A stretch of DNA of 64,000 bases from Pseudomonas monteilii NBRC 103158 = DSM 14164 (lineage in GTDB: Bacteria > Pseudomonadota > Gammaproteobacteria > Pseudomonadales > Pseudomonadaceae), in assembly GCF_000730605.1 (NCBI RefSeq), contig NZ_BBIS01000014.1, forward strand, positions 53,620-117,619. The letters are read 5' to 3'. The notes below the pieces were generated by a model, which had not been told where the DNA came from, searched no databases, and saw only the letters and a program-made list of their open reading frames with translations. Shown here one piece after another: positions 53,039 to 64,000 of the stretch. Both the position numbers and the translations under genes were made by a program. Positions within the stretch are counted from its first letter, which is position 1, and each line of letters begins with the position of its first letter.

Positions 53039-53151
53039 TGGTTTTCCATGGCCACCGCAAAAAAGCTGGCGTTTGATCGGCGTGGATGGTAAGTGGTTGT
53101 TAAAAAAGAGATTTGCCTCCGTTGAGAGGTGAACCTGGTGAGAATGTGTCT

Positions 53152-56100
53152 ATGAAAACAGGTCTGTACCATCCCGAAGAATTCAAGGACAACTGTGGTT
53201 TTGGCCTGATCGCCCACATGACGGGCGAACCGAGCCACCACCTTCTGCAAACCGCCATGCAGGCGCTGACCTGCATGACCCACCGCGGCGGCATCAACGC
53301 CGACGGCAAGACCGGTGACGGTTGCGGTCTGCTCATGCAGAAGCCCGATCAATTCCTGCGTGCCGTGGCCCAGGAGCACTTCGCCGTCGAGCTGCCGAAG
53401 CAGTACGCCGTCGGTATGGTGTTCTTCAACCAGGACCCGGTCAAAGCTGAAGCCGCCCGCGCCAACATGGACCGCGAAATCCTCGCAGCCGGCCTGAAAC
53501 TGGTCGGCTGGCGCAAGGTGCCGATCGACACCAGCGTGCTCGGCCGCCTGGCCCTGGAGCGCCTGCCACAGATCGAGCAGGTGTTCATCGGCGGTGAAGG
53601 CCTGAGCGATCAGGAATTCGCGATCAAGCTGTTCAGTGCCCGTCGCCGTTCGTCGGTGGCCAACGCCCACGACGCCGACCACTACATCTGCAGCTTCTCG
53701 CACAAGACCATCATCTACAAAGGCCTGATGATGCCGCGCGATCTCGCGGCGTTCTACCCAGACCTGGGTGACGAGCGCTTGCAAACCGCGATCTGCGTGT
53801 TCCACCAGCGCTTCTCCACCAACACCCTGCCGAAATGGCCGCTGGCGCAGCCGTTCCGCTTCCTCGCCCACAATGGCGAGATCAACACCATCACCGGCAA
53901 CCGCAACTGGGCCATGGCCCGTCGCACCAAGTTCGCCAACGACCTGATCCCCGACCTCGAAGAGCTCGGCCCGCTGGTCAACCGCGTGGGTTCCGACTCG
54001 TCGAGCATGGACAACATGCTGGAACTGATGGTGACCGGTGGCATCGACCTGTTCCGTGGTGTGCGCATGCTGGTACCGCCAGCCTGGCAGAACGTCGAGA
54101 CCATGGACGCCGACCTGCGCGCCTTCTACGAATACAACTCCATGCACATGGAGCCGTGGGACGGCCCGGCCGGTATCGTCATGACCGAAGGCCGCCACGC
54201 GGTGTGCCTGTTGGACCGGAACGGCCTGCGCCCGGCACGCTGGGTGACCACCACCAATGGCTACATCACCATCGCCTCGGAAATCGGCGTATGGGGCTAC
54301 CAGCCTGAGGAAGTGCTGGCCAAAGGCCGTGTCGGCCCGGGTCAGATCCTGGCCGTGGACACCGAAACCGGCCAGATCCTCGACACCGACGCCATCGACA
54401 ACCGCCTGAAGTCGCGTCACCCCTACAAGCGCTGGCTGCGTCAGCACGCCACCCGTATCCAGGCGACGCTGACCGACGACCAGGGCGTGGCCAGCTATGA
54501 CGCTGACCAGCTCAAGCAATACATGAAGATGTTCCAGGTCACCTTCGAAGAGCGTGATCAGGTGCTGCGCCCGCTGGGTGAGCAGGGCCAGGAAGCTGTC
54601 GGCTCGATGGGTGACGACACGCCGATGGCCGTGCTGTCGCAGCGTGTGCGTTCGCCGTACGACTTCTTCCGCCAGCAGTTCGCCCAAGTGACCAACCCGC
54701 CGATCGACCCGCTGCGCGAAGCGATCGTGATGTCGCTGGAAATCTGCCTGGGCGCCGAGCGCAACATTTTTCAGGAGTCCCCGGAGCACGCTTCGCGGGT
54801 GATCCTCAGCTCGCCGGTCATTTCGCCCGCCAAGTGGCGTTCGCTGATGAGCCTGGAGCGCGAAGGTTTCGACCGCCAGCTGATCGACCTCAACTATGAA
54901 GAGGGTGTCGGCCTGGAAGCGGCCATCCGCAATATCGCTGACCAGGCTGAAGAAGCCGTGCGCGCTGGCAAGACCCAGCTGGTGCTGAGCGACCGCTACA
55001 TCGCCCCGGGCAAACTGCCGGTGCACGCTTCGCTGGCCGTGGGTGCAGTGCACCACCGCCTGACCGAACAAGGCCTGCGTTGCGACAGCAACATCCTGGT
55101 GGAAACCGCCACCGCCCGCGACCCGCACCACTTTGCCGTGCTGCTGGGCTTCGGTGCCTCGGCTGTTTACCCGTACCTGGCTTATGAAGTGCTGGCCGAC
55201 CTGATCCGCACCGGCGAAGTACTGGGCGACCTTGACGAAGTCTTCAAGTACTACCGCAAGGGCATCTCCAAGGGCCTGCTGAAGATCCTGTCGAAGATGG
55301 GTATCTCCACCATCGCCTCGTACCGTGGTGCGCAGCTGTTCGAAGCCATCGGCCTGGCCGAGGAAGTGGTCGGCCTGAGCTTCAAGGGCGTGTCCAGCCG
55401 TATCAAGGGTGCGCGCTTCGAAGACCTGGAAAGCGACCAGAAGCTGCTGGCGGCCGAAGCCTGGAGTGCGCGCAAGCCGATCCAGCAAGGCGGCCTGCTG
55501 AAGTTCGTTCACGGTGGCGAGTACCACGCTTACAACCCGGATGTGGTCAACACCCTGCAAGCCGCCGTGCAGCAGGGCGACTACGCCAAGTTCAAGGAAT
55601 ACACCACGCTGGTCGACACCCGCCCGGTGTCGATGATTCGCGACCTGCTGAAAGTGAAAGTGGCCGACCAGCCGCTGCCGCTGGAGCAGATCGAACCGCT
55701 GGAGGCCATCCTCAAGCGGTTCGACTCCGCCGGTATCTCGCTAGGTGCCCTGTCGCCGGAAGCCCACGAGGCGCTGGCCGAGGCCATGAACCGCCTGGGC
55801 GCGCGCTCCAACTCCGGTGAGGGCGGTGAAGACCCGGCGCGCTACGGCACCCTGCGCAGCTCCAAGATCAAGCAGGTGGCCACCGGTCGCTTTGGCGTGA
55901 CCCCGGAATACCTGGTCAACGCCGAAGTGCTGCAGATCAAGGTAGCCCAGGGCGCCAAGCCCGGTGAGGGCGGCCAGCTGCCAGGCGGCAAGGTCAACGG
56001 CCTGATCGCCAAGCTGCGCTATGCGGTACCGGGCGTGACCCTGATTTCGCCACCACCGCACCACGACATCTACTCGATCGAAGACCTGGCCCAGCTGATC

Positions 56101-57597
56101 TACGACCTCAAGCAGGTCAACCCGCAGGCGCTGGTGTCGGTCAAGCTGGTGGCGGAAGCCGGCGTGGGCACCATCGCCGCTGGTGTGGCCAAGGCCTATG
56201 CCGACCTGATCACCATCTCGGGTTACGACGGGGGTACCGGTGCTTCGCCGCTGACGTCGATCAAGTACGCCGGCGCCCCGTGGGAACTGGGCCTGGCCGA
56301 AACCCACCAGACCCTGCGTGGCAACGACCTGCGCGGCAAGGTGCGGGTACAGACCGACGGCGGCCTGAAAACCGGCCTGGATGTGATCAAGGCGGCCATC
56401 CTTGGCGCCGAAAGCTTCGGCTTCGGTACCGCGCCAATGATCGCCCTGGGCTGCAAGTACCTGCGCATCTGCCACCTGAACAACTGCGCCACCGGCGTAG
56501 CCACCCAGAACGACAAGCTGCGCAAGGATCACTACATCGGCACCGTCGACATGGTGATCAACTTCTTCACCTTCGTCGCCCTCGAGACCCGTGAATGGCT
56601 GGCCAAACTGGGCGTGCGCAGCCTGGGCGAACTGATCGGCCGTACCGACCTGCTCGACGTATTGCCAGGCGACACCGAGCGCCAGCAGTACCTGGACCTG
56701 TCGCCGCTGCTGGGTAGCTCGCACATTCCGGCTGACAAGCCACAGTTCTGCGAAGTGGACAAGAACCCGCCGTTCGACCAGGGCGAGCTGGCCGAGAAGA
56801 TGGTGGAAATGGCCATGCCGGCCATCCGTGATCAGGCCGGTGGCGAGTTCAACCTCGACATCTGCAACTGCGACCGTTCCATCGGTGCGCGCGTGTCGGG
56901 TGAAATCGCCCGCCTGCACGGCAACCAGGGCATGGCAGCGGCGCCGATCACCTTCCGCTTCAAGGGTACTGCGGGCCAAAGCTTCGGTGTGTGGAACGCC
57001 GGTGGCCTGAACCTGCACCTGGAAGGCGACGCCAACGACTACGTCGGCAAGGGCATGACCGGTGGCAAGCTCACCATCGTGCCGCCAGCCGGCAGCCCGT
57101 TCGAAACCCAGCACAGCGCCATCGTCGGCAACACCTGCCTGTACGGTGCCACCGGCGGCAAGCTGTTCGCCGCCGGTACTGCTGGCGAGCGCTTCGCTGT
57201 ACGTAACTCCGGCGCCCACGCTGTTGTCGAGGGCACTGGCGATCACTGCTGTGAATACATGACCGGCGGCTTTGTCTGCGTGTTGGGCAAGACCGGTTAC
57301 AACTTCGGTTCTGGCATGACTGGCGGCTTCGCCTACGTGCTCGACATGGACAATAGCTTCGTCGACAAACTCAACCACGAACTGGTGGAAATCCAGCGTA
57401 TCAGTGGTGAAGCGATGGAGGCCTACCGCAGCCACCTGGCGCGCGTCCTTGCCGAGTATGTGGAAGAAACTGGCAGCGAGTGGGGGCGTGAGCTCTCGGA
57501 GAACCTGGACGACTACGTGCGGCGCTTCTGGCTGGTGAAGCCGAAGGCAGCCAACCTGAAGCAACTGCTGTCCAGCACCCGTGCCAACCCGCAGTAA
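53152..57597 (+). CDS. gltB: Glutamate synthase large subunit
   Basis: GltB makes glutamate from glutamine and 2-oxoglutarate. The 1481-aa protein starts with a short propeptide before the class II amidotransferase nucleophile C15 ([10 protein letters not shown]). Central, FMN-binding synthase and C-terminal GXGXG beta-helix domains follow. The 3Fe-4S cluster cysteines are C1101, C1107 and C1112 ([12 protein letters not shown]). [15 protein letters not shown] and related GG repeats mark the C-terminal helix. The start at 53152 gives the family N-terminus; a 13-codon longer frame lacks support. Confidence 0.98.
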   Translation: MKTGLYHPEEFKDNCGFGLIAHMTGEPSHHLLQTAMQALTCMTHRGGINADGKTGDGCGLLMQKPDQFLRAVAQEHFAVELPKQYAVGMVFFNQDPVKAEAARANMDREILAAGLKLVGWRKVPIDTSVLGRLALERLPQIEQVFIGGEGLSDQEFAIKLFSARRRSSVANAHDADHYICSFSHKTIIYKGLMMPRDLAAFYPDLGDERLQTAICVFHQRFSTNTLPKWPLAQPFRFLAHNGEINTITGNRNWAMARRTKFANDLIPDLEELGPLVNRVGSDSSSMDNMLELMVTGGIDLFRGVRMLVPPAWQNVETMDADLRAFYEYNSMHMEPWDGPAGIVMTEGRHAVCLLDRNGLRPARWVTTTNGYITIASEIGVWGYQPEEVLAKGRVGPGQILAVDTETGQILDTDAIDNRLKSRHPYKRWLRQHATRIQATLTDDQGVASYDADQLKQYMKMFQVTFEERDQVLRPLGEQGQEAVGSMGDDTPMAVLSQRVRSPYDFFRQQFAQVTNPPIDPLREAIVMSLEICLGAERNIFQESPEHASRVILSSPVISPAKWRSLMSLEREGFDRQLIDLNYEEGVGLEAAIRNIADQAEEAVRAGKTQLVLSDRYIAPGKLPVHASLAVGAVHHRLTEQGLRCDSNILVETATARDPHHFAVLLGFGASAVYPYLAYEVLADLIRTGEVLGDLDEVFKYYRKGISKGLLKILSKMGISTIASYRGAQLFEAIGLAEEVVGLSFKGVSSRIKGARFEDLESDQKLLAAEAWSARKPIQQGGLLKFVHGGEYHAYNPDVVNTLQAAVQQGDYAKFKEYTTLVDTRPVSMIRDLLKVKVADQPLPLEQIEPLEAILKRFDSAGISLGALSPEAHEALAEAMNRLGARSNSGEGGEDPARYGTLRSSKIKQVATGRFGVTPEYLVNAEVLQIKVAQGAKPGEGGQLPGGKVNGLIAKLRYAVPGVTLISPPPHHDIYSIEDLAQLIYDLKQVNPQALVSVKLVAEAGVGTIAAGVAKAYADLITISGYDGGTGASPLTSIKYAGAPWELGLAETHQTLRGNDLRGKVRVQTDGGLKTGLDVIKAAILGAESFGFGTAPMIALGCKYLRICHLNNCATGVATQNDKLRKDHYIGTVDMVINFFTFVALETREWLAKLGVRSLGELIGRTDLLDVLPGDTERQQYLDLSPLLGSSHIPADKPQFCEVDKNPPFDQGELAEKMVEMAMPAIRDQAGGEFNLDICNCDRSIGARVSGEIARLHGNQGMAAAPITFRFKGTAGQSFGVWNAGGLNLHLEGDANDYVGKGMTGGKLTIVPPAGSPFETQHSAIVGNTCLYGATGGKLFAAGTAGERFAVRNSGAHAVVEGTGDHCCEYMTGGFVCVLGKTGYNFGSGMTGGFAYVLDMDNSFVDKLNHELVEIQRISGEAMEAYRSHLARVLAEYVEETGSEWGRELSENLDDYVRRFWLVKPKAANLKQLLSSTRANPQ

Positions 57598-57600
57598 AAA

Positions 57601-57700
57601 CAGCTGCAAGTGGCAAGCCTCAAGCTGCACGTAAAGGCAGTACGAGGTTTGCCCGGCTTAAGTGATCGTCTTGCGGCTTGCAGCTTGTAGCTTGCAGCTG
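57601..57700. repeat. Large imperfect inverted repeat between gltB and gltD
   Basis: The arm at 57601-57630 (starts CAGCTGCAAG) and the arm at 57671-57700 (ends CTTGCAGCTG) pair over about 30 nt with a few mismatches and enclose a 40-nt loop. The arms are built from AAGCTGCA/CAAGC units. The element begins 3 nt after the gltB stop and ends 20 nt before the gltD start. It resembles the AGCTGCAAGC-type interspersed repeats of P. putida-group genomes. It may stabilise the gltB 3' end or set the gltB:gltD ratio. Confidence 0.8.
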
Positions 57701-57717
57701 CTGTAAAGAGGTTTTGA

Positions 57718-59139
<1,422 letters not shown>

Positions 59140-59145
59140 ATCAGT

Positions 59146-59167
59146 TAGATTTTGTATACAAAATCTA
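59146..59167. promoter_or_regulatory. Perfect 22-bp palindrome after gltD
   Basis: The 22 bases centred between 59156 and 59157 are a perfect palindrome with core TTGTATACAA, starting 6 nt after the gltD stop. The TTGTATACAA core resembles operators of FadR-subfamily GntR regulators. It is AT-rich and has no spacer. It lies upstream of the terminator and about 100 nt from hemE. A regulator binding here could affect the hemE promoter or only read as a cryptic site. Confidence 0.6.
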
Positions 59168-59190
59168 TTGATCCAGGACATACCCATAGA

Positions 59191-59221
59191 GAAAAGGCAC
59201 GGCAATGAGCCGTGCCTTTTC
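59191..59221 (+). terminator. Intrinsic terminator after gltD
   Basis: GAAAAGGCACGGC (59191-59203) pairs perfectly with GCCGTGCCTTTTC (59209-59221) around AATGA; the T-rich end continues TTTG. Confidence 0.88.
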
Positions 59222-59222
59222 T

Positions 59223-59251
59223 TTGTGCGTCTGAGAAAATGCCCGCACTAT
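59223..59251 (+). promoter_or_regulatory. Candidate promoter of hemE
   Basis: TTGTGC (59223-59228) and CACTAT (59246-59251) are 17 nt apart, just downstream of the gltD terminator and 16 nt from the hemE ATG. The predicted leader would be short. Confidence 0.4.
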
Positions 59252-59267
59252 TTTTCCGGATGCCGAC

Positions 59268-60332
59268 ATGACTGCCCTGAAGAACGATCGTTTCCTGCGT
59301 GCACTGCTCAAGCAACCCGTAGATGTCACCCCGGTGTGGATGATGCGCCAAGCCGGCCGCTACCTACCGGAGTACCGCGCCAGCCGCGCCAAGGCCGGTG
59401 ACTTCATGAGCCTGTGCATGAACCCGCAGTTCGCCTGCGAGGTCACCTTGCAGCCGCTGGACCGCTACCCGCTGGACGCGGCGATCCTGTTCTCGGACAT
59501 CCTCACCATCCCTGACGCCATGGGCCTGGGCCTGTACTTCGAAACCGGCGAAGGCCCGCGTTTCAAGAAGGTAATCAGCACCCCGGCCGACATCGAAGCG
59601 CTGCCAATCCCCGACCCACAGAAAGACCTGGGTTATGTGATGGACGCGGTCAGCACCATTCGCCGCGAGCTCAACGGCCGTGTGCCGCTGATCGGCTTCT
59701 CGGGCAGCCCGTGGACCCTGGCCACCTACATGGTCGAAGGCGGCTCGTCGAAAGACTTCCGCAAGACCAAGGCCATGGCCTACGACAACCCGCAAGCCCT
59801 GCACCTGCTGCTGGACAAGCTCGCCCAGTCGGTGACCAGCTACCTGAATGGCCAGATTCTGGCCGGTGCCCAGGCTGTGCAGATTTTCGACACCTGGGGT
59901 GGCAACCTGTCGGCGGCGGCCTACCAGGAATTCTCCCTGGCCTACATGCGCAAGATCGTCAGCGGCCTGATCCGCGAGCACGAAGGGCGCAAGGTGCCGG
60001 TGATCCTGTTCACCAAGAACGGTGGCCTGTGGCTGGAAAGCATTGCCGACGCCGGTGCCGACGCATTGGGCCTGGACTGGACCTGCGAGATCGGCGACGC
60101 CCGCCGCCGCGTGGGTGACAAGGTGGCCCTGCAAGGCAACATGGACCCGACCGTGCTGTACGCCAAGCCGGAAGCCATCCGCCAGGAAGTGGCGCGCATC
60201 CTGGCCAGCTACGGTCACGGCACGGGCCATGTGTTCAACCTGGGCCACGGCATTACTCCGGAAGTCGACCCGGAGCACGCGGGTGTGTTCATCAACGCCG
60301 TGCATGAGCTGTCGGCGCAGTATCATCAGTGA
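59268..60332 (+). CDS. hemE: Uroporphyrinogen decarboxylase
   Basis: HemE decarboxylates uroporphyrinogen III to coproporphyrinogen III in heme synthesis. The 354-aa TIM barrel has the N-terminal [16 protein letters not shown] signature (about 23-38), the catalytic Asp in [14 protein letters not shown] and [17 protein letters not shown]. Length and motifs are normal. Monocistronic, with a terminator directly after. Confidence 0.98.
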   Translation: MTALKNDRFLRALLKQPVDVTPVWMMRQAGRYLPEYRASRAKAGDFMSLCMNPQFACEVTLQPLDRYPLDAAILFSDILTIPDAMGLGLYFETGEGPRFKKVISTPADIEALPIPDPQKDLGYVMDAVSTIRRELNGRVPLIGFSGSPWTLATYMVEGGSSKDFRKTKAMAYDNPQALHLLLDKLAQSVTSYLNGQILAGAQAVQIFDTWGGNLSAAAYQEFSLAYMRKIVSGLIREHEGRKVPVILFTKNGGLWLESIADAGADALGLDWTCEIGDARRRVGDKVALQGNMDPTVLYAKPEAIRQEVARILASYGHGTGHVFNLGHGITPEVDPEHAGVFINAVHELSAQYHQ

Positions 60333-60350
60333 TCTGAAGGCTGAAAACCC

Positions 60351-60376
60351 AAGCCCGGCCCTGTGCCGGGCTTTTT
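60351..60376 (+). terminator. Intrinsic terminator after hemE
   Basis: AAGCCCGGC (60351-60359) pairs with GCCGGGCTT (60365-60373) around CCTGT, followed by TTT. Confidence 0.88.
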
Positions 60377-60448
60377 GTCGCATTAAGTTTTAATTCAGCG
60401 ATCGTCGTTAATCTGGTCCCATCGAAACCCAAAAAGGACCCGATCCCC

Positions 60449-60796
60449 ATGAAAGCACGTTATCTCGCTCTGATCCTCGCCCCTCTGTTCAGCGCCGCCG
60501 CACTGGCTGCGAGCTATACCGGCCCCGGCGCCCAGTCGGTCACTACGGTGGCCGCTGCCAACGACGCTGCCGATGACACTCCGGTGGTGCTGCAAGGCTT
60601 CGTGACCAAGAAGATCAACAACGACGACAAGTACGAGTTCAAGGACAACACCGGCACCATCACCGTCGAGATCGATGACGAAGACCTGCCGCCTACGCCG
60701 TTCAATGACAAGACCAAGGTCAAGCTGACCGGTGAGGTGGAGAAGCACCTGATGAGCCGGGAAGTGGATGTGGATATTGTCGAGATCATCAACTGA
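60449..60796 (+). CDS. BOF (YgiW/YdeI) family periplasmic protein
   Basis: This 115-aa protein has a signal peptide (MKARYLALILAPLFSAAALAA) and one OB-fold BOF domain: GFVTKKINNDDKYEFKDNTG, VEIDDEDLP and VKLTGEVEKHLMSREVDVDIVEI. Relatives (YgiW/VisP, YdeI) are periplasmic stress-tolerance proteins that help resist peroxide and cationic peptides. The ligand here is unknown. GGACC precedes the ATG. Confidence 0.9.
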   Translation: MKARYLALILAPLFSAAALAASYTGPGAQSVTTVAAANDAADDTPVVLQGFVTKKINNDDKYEFKDNTGTITVEIDDEDLPPTPFNDKTKVKLTGEVEKHLMSREVDVDIVEIIN

Positions 60797-60799
60797 TCC

Positions 60800-60836
60800 G
60801 AGGGCCTATTCGCGGGTAAATCCGCGAATGGCCCTC
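60800..60836. terminator. REP-like hairpin between convergent BOF and MFS genes
   Basis: GAGGGCC plus ATTCGCGG pairs with CCGCGAAT plus GGCCCTC with one bulged T and loop GTAAAT. The ATTCGCGGGTAAA core resembles REP sequences of the P. putida group. The 3' arm overlaps the MFS stop codon. Confidence 0.6.
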
Positions 60837-62079
60837 AAGCCGTTTTCGGTGGAAGCTTGCTCAGGTGCAACGCCACCAGCAACGCCACCGCCAGCAAGCT
60901 GCCAATGAACAGCCCGATGCCATTCCAGCCCCCCTGGTGCCAGAACACCCCGCCCGCAGTACCCGCCACGCTCGACCCGGCGTAATAGCTGAACAGGTAC
61001 AGCGACGAGGCCTGCCCCTTGGCCTTCAGCGCCCGGCGGCCGATCCAGCTGCTGGCAACCGAGTGCGCGCCAAAGAAGCCGAAGGTGAACACCAGCATGC
61101 CGACGATCACCATGGCCAGCGGGCTGGCCAGGGTCATCAGCAAGCCACCCGCCATCACCACGATACTGGCCCAGAACACCTTGCGCCGGCCCAGCTTGTC
61201 CGCCAGTGCGCCGACCTGTGCCGAGCTGTAGATGCCAGACAGGTACACCACCGACAGCAGGCCGACCAGCGCCTGGTTCATATGGTAGGGCTCAGCCAGC
61301 AGGCGATAGCCGATGTAGTTGAACAGGGTGACGAAGGCCCCCATCAGCAGGAAGGCTTCAAGGAACAACCAAGGCAGGCCGGCATCCTTGAAGTGCATGA
61401 CAAAGCCGTCCAGCAGGCTGCGCGGGTTCATCAACTGTGGGCGGAAGTTGCGCGATTCGGGCAAGACCTTCCAGAACACCAGCGCGGCTACCAGCGCCAG
61501 GCCGCCGATGGTCAGCATCGCTGTGTGCCAGCTGACGAAGTCGATCAATACGCCCGTGATGAGCCGCCCACTCATACCGCCAATCGCGTTGCCCCCGATG
61601 TACAGGCCCATGGCCAGGCCGATGTGTTGCGGGTGGATCTCTTCGCTGAGATAAGTCATTGCCACTGCCGCCAGGCCACTCAACGACAGGCCGACCAATG
61701 CGCGGGTGACCAGTACCAGCTCCCAGCTCGGCATCACTGCGCTGGCCAAGGTGGAGAGGGCGGCGCAAACCAGGGCAAAGACCATTACCGGCTTGCGCCC
61801 AATGCGGTCAGAAATGGGGCCGGTGATCAACAGGCCGAACGCCAGCATGGCGGTGGACACCGACAGCACCAGGCTGCTCTGCGCCGCATTGATGGCAAAC
61901 TCCTTCGACAGCAACGGCATCATCGGCTGCACGCAGTACAGCAGGGCGAAGGTGGCGAAGCCGCCGCTGAATAGCGCCAGCACAGTCTTCATGAAGGCGG
62001 GGGTGCCTTTCTCGATCCACATTTCGTTCAGGGGGGCAGGTTCTGGTTCGGCTGGAAGGGGGGCTATAGCAGTTTTCAC
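60835..62079 (-). CDS. MFS transporter, YnfM-like
   Basis: This 414-aa major facilitator has about 12 membrane helices. The loop 2-3 motif GPISDRIGRKPVMV and its second-half counterpart GALADKLGRRKVF are clear. A polar head (EPEPAPLNEMWIEKGTP) precedes helix 1. The GTG at 62079 is preferred, as AGAGGT lies 8 nt upstream; an in-frame ATG at 62112 adds 11 residues but has no ribosome site. Divergence from a LysR gene suggests control by it. The exported compound is unknown. Confidence 0.87.
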   Translation of the reverse strand: MKTAIAPLPAEPEPAPLNEMWIEKGTPAFMKTVLALFSGGFATFALLYCVQPMMPLLSKEFAINAAQSSLVLSVSTAMLAFGLLITGPISDRIGRKPVMVFALVCAALSTLASAVMPSWELVLVTRALVGLSLSGLAAVAMTYLSEEIHPQHIGLAMGLYIGGNAIGGMSGRLITGVLIDFVSWHTAMLTIGGLALVAALVFWKVLPESRNFRPQLMNPRSLLDGFVMHFKDAGLPWLFLEAFLLMGAFVTLFNYIGYRLLAEPYHMNQALVGLLSVVYLSGIYSSAQVGALADKLGRRKVFWASIVVMAGGLLMTLASPLAMVIVGMLVFTFGFFGAHSVASSWIGRRALKAKGQASSLYLFSYYAGSSVAGTAGGVFWHQGGWNGIGLFIGSLLAVALLVALHLSKLPPKTA

Positions 62080-62134
62080 GGGCGGGTACCTCTGGCGCAA
62101 TGAAAAAAGCATATAGCTGGCTAATGATTAGATC

Positions 62135-62144
62135 CAATATATTG
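62135..62144. promoter_or_regulatory. Palindrome in the MFS-LysR divergent region
   Basis: CAATATATTG is a perfect 10-bp palindrome in the 108-nt intergenic gap and contains AT-rich -10-like sequence for both directions. LysR regulators commonly bind such gaps. Nothing more specific can be said. Confidence 0.35.
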
Positions 62145-62187
62145 TTCGACCTATTTAAGATGTTTTTCGACTCATTCGGAGCTGATC

Positions 62188-63087
62188 ATGGAACTGCGCC
62201 ATCTGCGTTACTTCATCGCCGTGGCCGAAGAGCTGCACTTTGGCCGTGCCGCCCAGCAACTGGGCATTTCGCAGCCGCCGCTGAGCCAACAGATCCAGGC
62301 CCTGGAGCAGGAGCTGGGGGCTCGCCTGTTCGAGCGTACCAACCGTCGGGTGGAGCTGAGCGAGGCGGGGCGGTTATTCCTTGAGGAAGCGCGTCAGGTG
62401 CTGGCGCAGGTGGAGAAGGCGGCCGATGTGGCCCGGCGTGCTCAGCTGGGAGAACTGGGTGAAATGAAGATCGGCTTTACCTCGTCTGCGCCCTTCACCT
62501 CGAAGATCCCCAAGGCCATCCATGCCTTTCGCCAGCGTTTCCCGGCGGTGCATCTGAACCTCAAGGAAATGAGCAGCCGCGATGTCGCCGAAGGGGTGTT
62601 CGACGAGTCCATCGAAGTCGGGTTGATGCGGCCGATGCCGCTGCCTGAAGGTTTGCAGGTCACCGAGTTGTTTCGTGAGCCGCTGGTGGCAGTCATCAAT
62701 GCTTCGCATCCGCTTGCCGAGGGCACTGAACAGGGTGTGCACATGGCGGCGCTGGCCCATGAGCCATTCGTGTTCTTCCCACGCAGTTATGGCAGCGGCT
62801 TACATGCGCAGTTGCTGAGCCTGGCGCGTCAGGCAGGTTTCAGCCCGCACTTTGCCCAGGAGGCGGGGGAGGCGATGACCATCATCGGGCTGGTGTCGGC
62901 GGGGTTGGGGGTGTCGGTGTTGCCGGCGTCATTCCAGCGCATGCGCATCGAGAGGGTGGTGTACCGCACCTTGCTGGATGAAGGGGCGATGTCGGCGGTT
63001 TGGCTGGTGCAGCGCGAGCGCGGCAATTCGGTGATGGCCAAGGCGTTTGCCGAGCTGTTGACGGGGCAGGTGGTCGGCCAGGGCTGA
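62188..63087 (+). CDS. LysR-family transcriptional regulator
   Basis: This 299-aa protein has the LysR winged helix-turn-helix at 1-60 (MELRHLRYFIAVAEELHFGR, QPPLSQQIQALEQELGARLFER) and a periplasmic-binding-protein-like effector domain (about 90-295). It is divergent from the MFS transporter gene and likely controls it. The subgroup with MELRHLRYFIAVAEELHFGRAA includes regulators of aromatic and efflux genes; the effector is unknown. GGAGC precedes the ATG. Confidence 0.93.
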   Translation: MELRHLRYFIAVAEELHFGRAAQQLGISQPPLSQQIQALEQELGARLFERTNRRVELSEAGRLFLEEARQVLAQVEKAADVARRAQLGELGEMKIGFTSSAPFTSKIPKAIHAFRQRFPAVHLNLKEMSSRDVAEGVFDESIEVGLMRPMPLPEGLQVTELFREPLVAVINASHPLAEGTEQGVHMAALAHEPFVFFPRSYGSGLHAQLLSLARQAGFSPHFAQEAGEAMTIIGLVSAGLGVSVLPASFQRMRIERVVYRTLLDEGAMSAVWLVQRERGNSVMAKAFAELLTGQVVGQG

Positions 63088-63163
63088 TGCCGGTCAAATG
63101 GCACTGGCCATTGCCGCAGTGCCGCCACATACTCGGGCATTCGTTGAAACACGGAGGTCAATC

Positions 63164-63937
63164 ATGCGGCGCGTGGTGTTCAATCAGAAAGGTGGCGTGG
63201 GCAAGTCGAGCATTGCCTGCAACCTGGCGGCGGTCAGTGCCAATGAAGGCTATCGGACCCTGTTGATCGACCTGGATGCCCAGGCCAACTCGACCCAGTA
63301 CCTTACCGGCCTCACCGGCGAGGACATCCCCATGGGGATTGCCGACTTCTTCAAGCAAAGCCTGTCCAGCGGGCCGTTCAGCAAGAAGAACAAGGTCGAT
63401 ATCTACGAAACCCCGTTCGACAACCTGCATGTGGTCACTGCCACGGCAGAACTGGCCGACTTGCAACCCAAGCTTGAGGCCAAGCACAAGATCAACAAGC
63501 TGAGAAAGCTGCTGGACGAGCTGGACGAGGACTACGAGCGGATCTACATCGATACACCGCCGGCGCTTAATTTTTATGCGGTTTCTGCGCTTATTGCCGC
63601 CGATCGCGTGCTGATTCCCTTCGACTGCGACAGTTTCTCGCGTCAGGCGCTGTATGGCCTGCTGGCGGAAATCGAAGAGCTCAAGGACGACCACAACGAG
63701 GGCCTTCAGGTTGAAGGTATCGTGGTCAACCAGTTCCAGTCCCGCGCCAGCCTGCCGCAGCAGATGCTCGACGAACTGCTGACCGAAGGCATGCCGGTGT
63801 TACCGGTGTACCTGGGCAGCTCGGTGAAGATGCGTGAATCGCACCACGCCAGCCTGCCGCTGATTCACCTGGAGCCGAAGCACAAGCTGACCCAGCAGTT
63901 TGTCGAGTTGCATGATTTGCTGGAGGAGAGAGGTTAG
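63164..63937 (+). CDS. Orphan ParA/MinD-family ATPase
   Basis: This 257-aa ATPase has the deviant Walker A KGGVGKSS (9-16), IDLDAQANSTQYLTGL and the Walker B-like YIDTPPALNF. No helix-turn-helix head is present and no parB lies next to it, so it is a small ParA of the kind that positions cellular cargo or acts with an unknown partner. Its usual chromosomal ParA role can be excluded only by finding the oriC parAB elsewhere. The ATG at 63164 follows GGAGG. The last 63 nt of the window hold no recognisable gene. Confidence 0.87.
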   Translation: MRRVVFNQKGGVGKSSIACNLAAVSANEGYRTLLIDLDAQANSTQYLTGLTGEDIPMGIADFFKQSLSSGPFSKKNKVDIYETPFDNLHVVTATAELADLQPKLEAKHKINKLRKLLDELDEDYERIYIDTPPALNFYAVSALIAADRVLIPFDCDSFSRQALYGLLAEIEELKDDHNEGLQVEGIVVNQFQSRASLPQQMLDELLTEGMPVLPVYLGSSVKMRESHHASLPLIHLEPKHKLTQQFVELHDLLEERG

Positions 63938-64000
63938 ACGTCTGTTAGGTATCAAGGCTGCCAGGTGCCTGGCGCAGCATTTTCGGCGCCTGTGAAATCG

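Noticed and set aside
52908..53132. 74-codon plus-strand frame upstream of gltB
   Set aside because: No ribosome site before its ATG, it crosses the inverted repeat and ArgR-like site, and the composition is not protein-like.
52906..57630. Very long open frames (884 and 629 codons) on the minus strand opposite gltB
   Set aside because: They lie wholly opposite a certain gene and reflect the lack of AT-rich stop codons in high-G+C coding sequence. They have no family features.

Overview
The window is a stretch of chromosomal core from a fluorescent pseudomonad, most like the Pseudomonas putida group. The evidence is the high G+C coding sequence, the ftsYEX-rpoH, thiSG-trmB, rdgB-hemW, metXW-yggT-proC-yggS-pilT, argS-priA-rpmE and aroKB-damX-gltBD-hemE blocks, the protein lengths (for example 1481-aa GltB and 739-aa PriA), and short REP-like hairpins of the type seen in that group. 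I found no rRNA or tRNA gene, CRISPR array, insertion sequence or prophage. Almost all of the sequence is coding.

Layout. 1-5.8 kb: the 5' part of ilvD (cut by the window edge), a short MgtE-type Mg2+ transporter with a structured leader, rlmI, an HDOD protein, mutM, a 2[4Fe-4S] ferredoxin and coaD. 5.8-10.2 kb: a four-gene set matching the LaoCBA-LaoR long-chain alcohol/aldehyde oxidation system. 10.2-18.4 kb: a mercaptopyruvate sulfurtransferase, a YheT-like hydrolase, and two tandem pairs of M16 metallopeptidases on either side of rsmD. One pair is exported; the other has no signal peptide. 18.6-22.8 kb: ftsY-ftsE-ftsX-rpoH, with an AlgU/sigma-E-type promoter before rpoH. 22.9-26.6 kb: mtgA, a DUF423 protein, thiS-thiG-trmB, then an odd intergenic stretch with a 25-nt direct repeat and a 36-codon gene that has its own terminator. 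26.6-33.1 kb: a minus-strand series of housekeeping genes (DUF3392, hemW, rdgB, DUF4426, metW, metX, yggT, proC, yggS). 33.2-41.5 kb: pilT, an NlpC/P60 peptidase, a TM2 protein, a SPOR protein, argS, priA, rpmE and a thermonuclease. 41.7-52.8 kb: maeB, PBP1a, a compact pilM-pilN-pilOP-pilQ operon with a fused PilO-PilP and a short secretin, then aroK-aroB and a DamX-like AAA/SPOR protein. 52.8-64 kb: gltB-gltD with an ArgR-like half-site upstream and a large inverted repeat between the genes, hemE, a BOF-family protein, a divergent MFS/LysR pair and an orphan ParA ATPase.

Themes. Several clusters serve the cell envelope and division (FtsEX, MtgA, PBP1a, SPOR proteins, NlpC/P60). Others serve nitrogen, methionine and aromatic amino acid synthesis, and type IV pilus assembly and retraction. 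The least explained items are the leader ORF plus Shine-Dalgarno hairpin before mgtE, the cytoplasmic M16 pair, the 36-aa peptide gene, a terminator that lies inside the signal-peptide codons of the thermonuclease, and a perfect 22-bp palindrome after gltD.
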